Assembly (NCBI RefSeq): GCF_024649945.1
Contig: NZ_JANKMS010000021.1
Location: 1 to 37,455 of the forward strand
Direction: 5' to 3'
Length of the DNA: 37,455 nt
From: Flavobacterium panacis
GTDB taxonomy: Bacteria > Bacteroidota > Bacteroidia > Flavobacteriales > Flavobacteriaceae
Shown: one piece after another, positions 33,760 through 37,455 of the stretch
How positions within the stretch are numbered: position 1 is the first letter of the stretch
Layout of the letters: each line of letters begins with the position of its first letter
Made by a program: the position numbers and the translations under genes
Notes under the pieces: model-generated
The model's database searches: none
Seen by the model: only the letters and a program-made list of their open reading frames with translations
What the model was told of the DNA's origin: nothing

Positions 33760-34420
33760 CTTTTCGGTGTACTTATTTTGAGTAATATGCACCTCTTAAA
33801 TGCAGGATAAGAAGCAATTCTTATCCTGCATTCTTATTTAGAACTTTGTAAGTTGCTTCAAATTAAGTTCTTTTAAGTTTTGATTACTTTAGGAATTAAG
33901 CTCAGACAAAGATTTTATTGATTTTTCCTTTTTTACTAATGATGTAATGAATTTGACGAAGCAATTTTCAATTTAGATAATTTTCAAATTTAAATAATTG
34001 TAATAAGAAGTTATGCGGATGTTATTGGGAGAAAGAACAAAATGTTTTCCAAAGTAAGACTATTAAATTAGAAGAGTGGGCTGCTGAATCTGTCAAAACT
34101 ATACTGAATAGAGGTGCTGTAAATGGCTTTGTTTTGAAGATTCTCGCCTTAAACTAGGTCTTACTAAGACTATTTTTTCCTTTTAAGGCAATTTTTCGAT
34201 GTAAAAACATCGCAAATAGAAGTACTTTCAGACAAGATTGTAGAAAACTTTGTTTCCTGTGGAATACTTTGTACAGTGCGTTAAAATGACTAGTTTAGAG
34301 ATGGGATGAGAATAAGTGTTTGAAATTGAATTTGTTGTGTTTGTTGGTTTGCCGAGAAATTAAGAAGTCAATTTATTGTAAAGAAAATGAATGAAAAACT
34401 GCATTAAATTTAACAGCAAA
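33760..34420. other. Gene-poor gap with possible decayed coding DNA
   Basis: No intact gene is seen. A 58-codon open stretch lacking an ATG (33981-34157, ends in TAG) encodes a plausible protein-like segment with EEWAAESVKTILNRGAVNG. It might be a gene remnant, but the family is not certain. A perfect small hairpin cgatgt/acatcg lies at 34197-34212. Confidence 0.35.
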
Positions 34421-34454
34421 TTTGTTGTAACTATCACACAAACTTTTATTTTTG
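34421..34454 (+). promoter_or_regulatory. Promoter of the histone-like gene
   Basis: TTTG (34421-34424) and TATTTTTG (34447-34454) are 22 bp apart, slightly long for the Bacteroidota consensus but with both boxes exact. The ATG follows at 34480. Confidence 0.55.
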
Positions 34455-34479
34455 TGGCTTAATTTAACAATATATAAGC

Positions 34480-34656
34480 ATGAAAGATTTATTAGTAAAA
34501 ATCAACGCCGAAATTGAAACATTTAAAGCAGAAGCTGAATCTTTAACTGAAAAAGGTATTAAAGCTGCAGGTCCAAGAGCACGTAAAGCTACTTTAGAAA
34601 TCGAAAAACTTTTAAAAGAGTTCAGAAAAGTTTCTATCGAAGAATCAAAAAAATAA
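34480..34656 (+). CDS. Histone H1-like small protein
   Basis: 58 residues, too short for most ORF filters. The sequence MKDLLVKINAEIETFKAEAE continues with Lys/Ala/Glu-rich helix and the conserved core GPRARKATLEIEKL followed by KEFRK. This matches the histone H1-like (Hc1-type) family widespread in Bacteroidota, thought to bind DNA or act as a nucleoid-associated protein. It has its own promoter and a strong terminator 18 bp after the stop, so it is a single-gene unit. Flavobacterial genomes carry it as a housekeeping gene; the position next to the pectin locus is probably chance. The family call is from pattern memory. Confidence 0.85.
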   Translation: MKDLLVKINAEIETFKAEAESLTEKGIKAAGPRARKATLEIEKLLKEFRKVSIEESKK

Positions 34657-34674
34657 TTTTCTTTAGAGAAAGTA

Positions 34675-34703
34675 AAAACCTCGCTGAAAAGCGAGGTTTT
34701 TTT
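34675..34703 (+). terminator. Intrinsic terminator of the histone-like gene
   Basis: AAAACCTCGC (34675-34684) pairs perfectly with 34691-34700, loop tgaaaa, followed by T residues. It is a classic rho-independent terminator. Confidence 0.92.
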
Positions 34704-34932
34704 ATGTCTTTATATAATGGAAATTATGGGTGTAAAAGTGGAGATTTTACCGCAACGCAAAGCACGCAAGGATTTTTATTATATTTTGTAAGTGTAAAAG
34801 TTCGCAAAGCTATTTGAGTCTCTCTTAACTCAATTAGATGTCAATAAAAAAAGCTTTTTAATTCTGCGCTATTTCTTTTGCCACAAAGAATAGAAAACTT
34901 AGAAGCTTAGAATCTCAGAACCTAAACACCTT
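34704..34932. repeat. Intergenic repeat words
   Basis: The gap holds 'cgcaa-gc' words (34751-34770 and 34801-34811) and a block at 34898-34920 (cttagaagcttagaatctc) related in inverted orientation to 108-133. There is no gene. No terminator for the leftward GntR gene is evident. Confidence 0.45.
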
Positions 34933-35973
34933 TTAAATAGAATTTCTATCAATAAAATTAAAAGGCACTTTAACATTCCCTTTTTCTTTATTGAGAATCA
35001 TTCGGGCAGCTGTTTCTCCCATAATATTAAAGTCAGTAGACATTACTGTAATACCTAATAATTCTTTAAGAGGCGTATCGTTATAAGAAATCACTCCAAT
35101 CTCTTTCCCTAAAATGTATTCTTCGTCACGTATTTGTTTCACTAAATTGACCAAGTCAGATTCTTCAATGGTAATGAATAAATCTCCTTTTTTAAGGATC
35201 ATATCATCGTAAACTTCACTTAGAATCTCAAAATTGATTTCGTGTTCGACGCAAAATTTTCTGAATCCGTGTAAAATTCTTCTTGGGTAAGGATAAACGG
35301 CTTTATCCGGATAAACCAAAATTAGGCGTTTGTATTTGTTTATTTTAGAAAGACCTTCTTTTAAGGCGTTGTAAATATCGTTTTCAAAATCCTGATAAAT
35401 TTTAATGACATCATCTCCAGTTCCTAATTTGATGTTATCAAGAATGACCAGTTTTTCCTGTGGTATACTTTTAATGGCATTTACAACTTCATCCGTAAAA
35501 CTTAAATGTTTTAATTCATCTGTTTTAAAATGCGTTGTGATTACATAATAATCATAAGCCCCTTCAAATTTATCTAAGATGTTTAAAAATAGTGTTTCAT
35601 CACAGTGGTAAATTTGTAAATCTACGTGTGCATTTGCTCCAAGAGTATTAATGAAGGAACTATATGTTTTCATTTTATAAGAACTCAATTTATTGGTCAG
35701 AAACAAAATATTTACTTTAGATTCCAGTTTTGTTCTTGTAATATAATAGCCCTTTCCTCTGATGGAAGAAATAATTTTTCTTTCTTTTAAAATATTATAG
35801 GCCTTTTCGACAGTATCGCGAGACATATAGAATTCTTCGCTGAAGCTATTAATAGAAGGAATTTTTTGGTTGATTTTTAAATTTCCGTTGGCAATGTTTT
35901 GAAGAATAGAGTCAACAATCTGCTTGTATTTTGGTACTCGTGAATCTTCGTCTATTTTAATAAGTTTAATCAT
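34933..35973 (-). CDS. GntR-family regulator with sugar-binding-like domain (rhamnose locus)
   Basis: 346 residues. The N-terminal GntR winged helix (about 8-78) has PKYKQIVDSILQNIANG, KIPSINSFSEEFYMSRDTVEKAY and the wing SIRGKGYYI. The C-terminal part (about 88-335) looks like a periplasmic-binding/LacI-type sensor domain (KVNILFLTNKLSSYK, LILVYPDK, GVISYNDTPLKELLGITVMSTD) and not a FadR or UTRA domain. GntR proteins of this design control rhamnose or arabinose operons in Bacteroidota. It diverges from rhaT and has a small palindrome just before its own start. The effector is presumably L-rhamnose or rhamnulose. Confidence 0.9.
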   Translation of the reverse strand: MIKLIKIDEDSRVPKYKQIVDSILQNIANGNLKINQKIPSINSFSEEFYMSRDTVEKAYNILKERKIISSIRGKGYYITRTKLESKVNILFLTNKLSSYKMKTYSSFINTLGANAHVDLQIYHCDETLFLNILDKFEGAYDYYVITTHFKTDELKHLSFTDEVVNAIKSIPQEKLVILDNIKLGTGDDVIKIYQDFENDIYNALKEGLSKINKYKRLILVYPDKAVYPYPRRILHGFRKFCVEHEINFEILSEVYDDMILKKGDLFITIEESDLVNLVKQIRDEEYILGKEIGVISYNDTPLKELLGITVMSTDFNIMGETAARMILNKEKGNVKVPFNFIDRNSI

Positions 35974-35991
35974 GATGATATATGGAAATTT

Positions 35992-36011
35992 GTTTCATAT
36001 TTCAATGAAAC
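35992..36011. promoter_or_regulatory. Palindrome before the GntR gene, candidate operator
   Basis: GTTTCAT (35992-35998) and ATGAAAC (36005-36011) are perfect inverted repeats with a 6-bp spacer. They begin 19 bp upstream of the regulator's start codon, so autoregulation is plausible. Confidence 0.5.
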
Positions 36012-36361
36012 CCATTTTTAATTCTAACTTTCTTTAAAAATCTTATATAAAGAAAAATAACTAACAGTTTAATTGTTTTGCTTTGAATAGAAGAAAACTA
36101 AATTAAGTTTGTACTATTTTTTTTATAATTTGCCAATTTTGTCCTCGATAAGGATTTAATAATTACGAAATCGATTGCTAAAATAGCCATTTTAAATTTA
36201 TTTATCCAATAATTAGAGATTGTTATTTCTAATATTATCCTCTTTTTAACAAAAAAGCACAAAAAGCATAAAGGATAGTACAGGACAGTTTTGTTTTCTA
36301 CATTTTTTTATTTTACAAAACCAAATTACTAACGGACTAACCACAAACTAAAAAACATTAA
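36012..36361. promoter_or_regulatory. Divergent rhaT promoter region with an ATCGAT site
   Basis: The 350-bp region is non-coding. TTTG at 36108-36111 and CAATTTTG at 36134-36141 (one off TAnnTTTG, 22-bp spacer) make a possible rhaT promoter. Downstream, GAAATCGATTGC at 36167-36178 is a near-palindrome with the same ATCGAT core as the LacI operators of the uronate block. Whether the pectin LacI protein binds here is open. Confidence 0.4.
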
Positions 36362-37411
36362 ATGGAATCATTATTAGGAATCATTTTTCATTCTATCGGA
36401 GGATTTTCTTCAGGTAGTTTTTATATGCCTTTTAAGAAAGTAAAAGACTGGGCTTGGGAAAGCTATTGGCTAGTAGGAGGATTTTTCTCTTGGCTGATTG
36501 TTCCGCCGCTTGCAGCTTACTTGACGATTCCAAATTTTACCGAGATCATCGCAACGGCTTCTCCATCAATTAAATATTTTACTTTTTTAATGGGATTAAT
36601 CTGGGGAATTGGCGGTTTAACTTATGGTTTGGGCGTTCGCTATTTGGGAATGTCTTTAGGAAACTCAATTACATTAGGATTCTGCTCTGCGTTTGGAGCT
36701 TTAGTTCCTTCAATTTATTATGATATCGTTCCAACAGAAGGCAAAATATCATTCTCTCACATGCTTTCTACTTCTGGCGGACAGTTGGTTTTATTTGGAG
36801 TTGTAGTATATCTAGTAGGAATTGCAATTTCTGGGAAAGCTGGAATGCTGAAAGAGAAAGATTTCGCTACAGGTCATGAAGACAAAGACAAGGATTTCAA
36901 TTTAGTAAAAGGTCTAACTGTAGCTGTGATTTCAGGAATTTTAAGTTCATTCTTTAATTATGGAATAGAAGCTGGGAAATCAATGGCGGAGCATGCTATA
37001 GTTAATGGAGCGAATCCTCTGTTCCAAAACAATGTGACTTATGTTGTTTTGTTATGGGGAGGACTTACAACCAACTTTATATGGTGTCTCTATTTAAACT
37101 TTAAAAATAAAACAATTAAAAATTATACAGATAAATCTACTCCGATAACCAAAAATGTTATGTTTTCTGCACTTGCAGGTACAATGTGGTTTCTGCAGTT
37201 CTTCTTTTACGGAATGGGAGAGAGTAAACTAGGCAATGGTGCCAGTTCATGGATTCTGCATATGGCAACCATTATTCTGACAGCAAATTTTTGGGGATTT
37301 TATTTAAAAGAATGGAAAGGGGTTTCTAAAAAGACAATAAGAACTTTTTTCTGGGGGATCGGGCTTATTATGCTTGCGATCGTTTTGGTAGGAATTGGTA
37401 ACTCATTATAA
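36362..37411 (+). CDS. rhaT: L-rhamnose/H+ symporter
   Basis: 349 residues, with about ten membrane helices, of the RhaT branch of the drug/metabolite transporter superfamily. Diagnostic segments are GGFSSGSFYMPFKKVKDWAWESYW at the start, GLIWGIGGLTYGLGVRYLGMSLGNSI, SGILSSFFNYGIEAGK and the last helix near the C-terminus. It carries L-rhamnose across the inner membrane with a proton. Rhamnose comes from rhamnogalacturonan I, so this extends the pectin physiology of the window. It diverges from the GntR regulator and is followed 26 bp later by another start codon in the same direction. Confidence 0.95.
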   Translation: MESLLGIIFHSIGGFSSGSFYMPFKKVKDWAWESYWLVGGFFSWLIVPPLAAYLTIPNFTEIIATASPSIKYFTFLMGLIWGIGGLTYGLGVRYLGMSLGNSITLGFCSAFGALVPSIYYDIVPTEGKISFSHMLSTSGGQLVLFGVVVYLVGIAISGKAGMLKEKDFATGHEDKDKDFNLVKGLTVAVISGILSSFFNYGIEAGKSMAEHAIVNGANPLFQNNVTYVVLLWGGLTTNFIWCLYLNFKNKTIKNYTDKSTPITKNVMFSALAGTMWFLQFFFYGMGESKLGNGASSWILHMATIILTANFWGFYLKEWKGVSKKTIRTFFWGIGLIMLAIVLVGIGNSL

Positions 37412-37437
37412 ATAATACAAGAAAATAATATAAGTAT

Positions 37438-37455
37438 ATGTCGAATACAAAAACA
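37438..37455 (+). CDS. Start of next rhamnose gene, partial (probably rhamnulose-1-phosphate aldolase/dehydrogenase)
   Basis: Only six codons (MSNTKT) lie inside the window, cut at the right edge. The start is 26 bp after rhaT, so it is probably in the same operon. Flavobacterial bifunctional rhamnulose-1-phosphate aldolase/short-chain dehydrogenase proteins begin in a similar way, and that gene commonly follows rhaT. The product is a guess from context. Confidence 0.4.

Noticed and set aside
33981..34157. Resemblance of WAAESVKTILNRGAVNG to an SLH domain
   Set aside because: The match is short, SLH domains are rare in this phylum, and there is no intact gene around it.

Overview
The window looks like the chromosome of a Flavobacterium-type Bacteroidota, close in style to soil or freshwater flavobacteria. 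The DNA is AT-rich, starts are mostly ATG without Shine-Dalgarno sequences, several promoters fit the Bacteroidota TTTG / TAnnTTTG pattern, and the intergenic gaps carry the degenerate inverted repeats typical of the genus. There is no sign of phage, IS elements, tRNA, rRNA or CRISPR.

Left part (about 1-7030): an iron/siderophore uptake cassette. An AraC-type regulator (minus strand) faces a TonB-dependent receptor, a DUF4374 lipoprotein and a PepSY-type inner-membrane protein. This is the gene order of the Bacteroides XusABC xenosiderophore system. The divergent promoter carries two 12-bp direct repeats exactly 21 bp apart, no clear -33 box, and a palindrome next to the receptor start that could be an iron-repressor site. 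A terminator separates the second and third genes. Downstream of the regulator there may be a very short transcript (promoter plus strong terminator at 532-637).

Centre (about 7029-32553): a full pectin/homogalacturonan locus. The cytoplasmic part encodes two ExuT-type hexuronate transporters, KduI and KduD (unsaturated uronate branch), UxaC, UxaB and UxaA (galacturonate branch), and KdgK and KdgA (shared lower branch to pyruvate and glyceraldehyde-3-phosphate). A LacI-type regulator on the minus strand splits this from the extracytoplasmic part: GH28, alpha/beta-hydrolase esterase, two tandem GH105, GH43, a PL10-CE8 fusion, a second GH28 and a CE12 acetylesterase. Together they de-esterify pectin, cut it, release saturated and 4,5-unsaturated galacturonate, import both and catabolise them. 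A 14-bp palindrome (TGYAATCGATTACA) sits at the same place in three promoters, immediately after the -7 element, in front of exuT, kduI and GH28, with a weaker copy by lacI. The LacI protein very likely controls the whole block. No SusC/SusD pair is present.

Right part (about 32620-37455): a sparse stretch with a short secreted head-domain-like protein, a small protein of unknown function and a gene-poor gap, then a 58-residue histone-H1-like protein with its own promoter and terminator. A GntR-type regulator with a sugar-binding-like C-terminal domain follows, divergent from the L-rhamnose/H+ symporter RhaT. The first six codons of the next gene (probably rhamnulose-1-phosphate aldolase/dehydrogenase) close the window. 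Rhamnose is released from the rhamnogalacturonan part of pectin, so this locus extends the same physiology.
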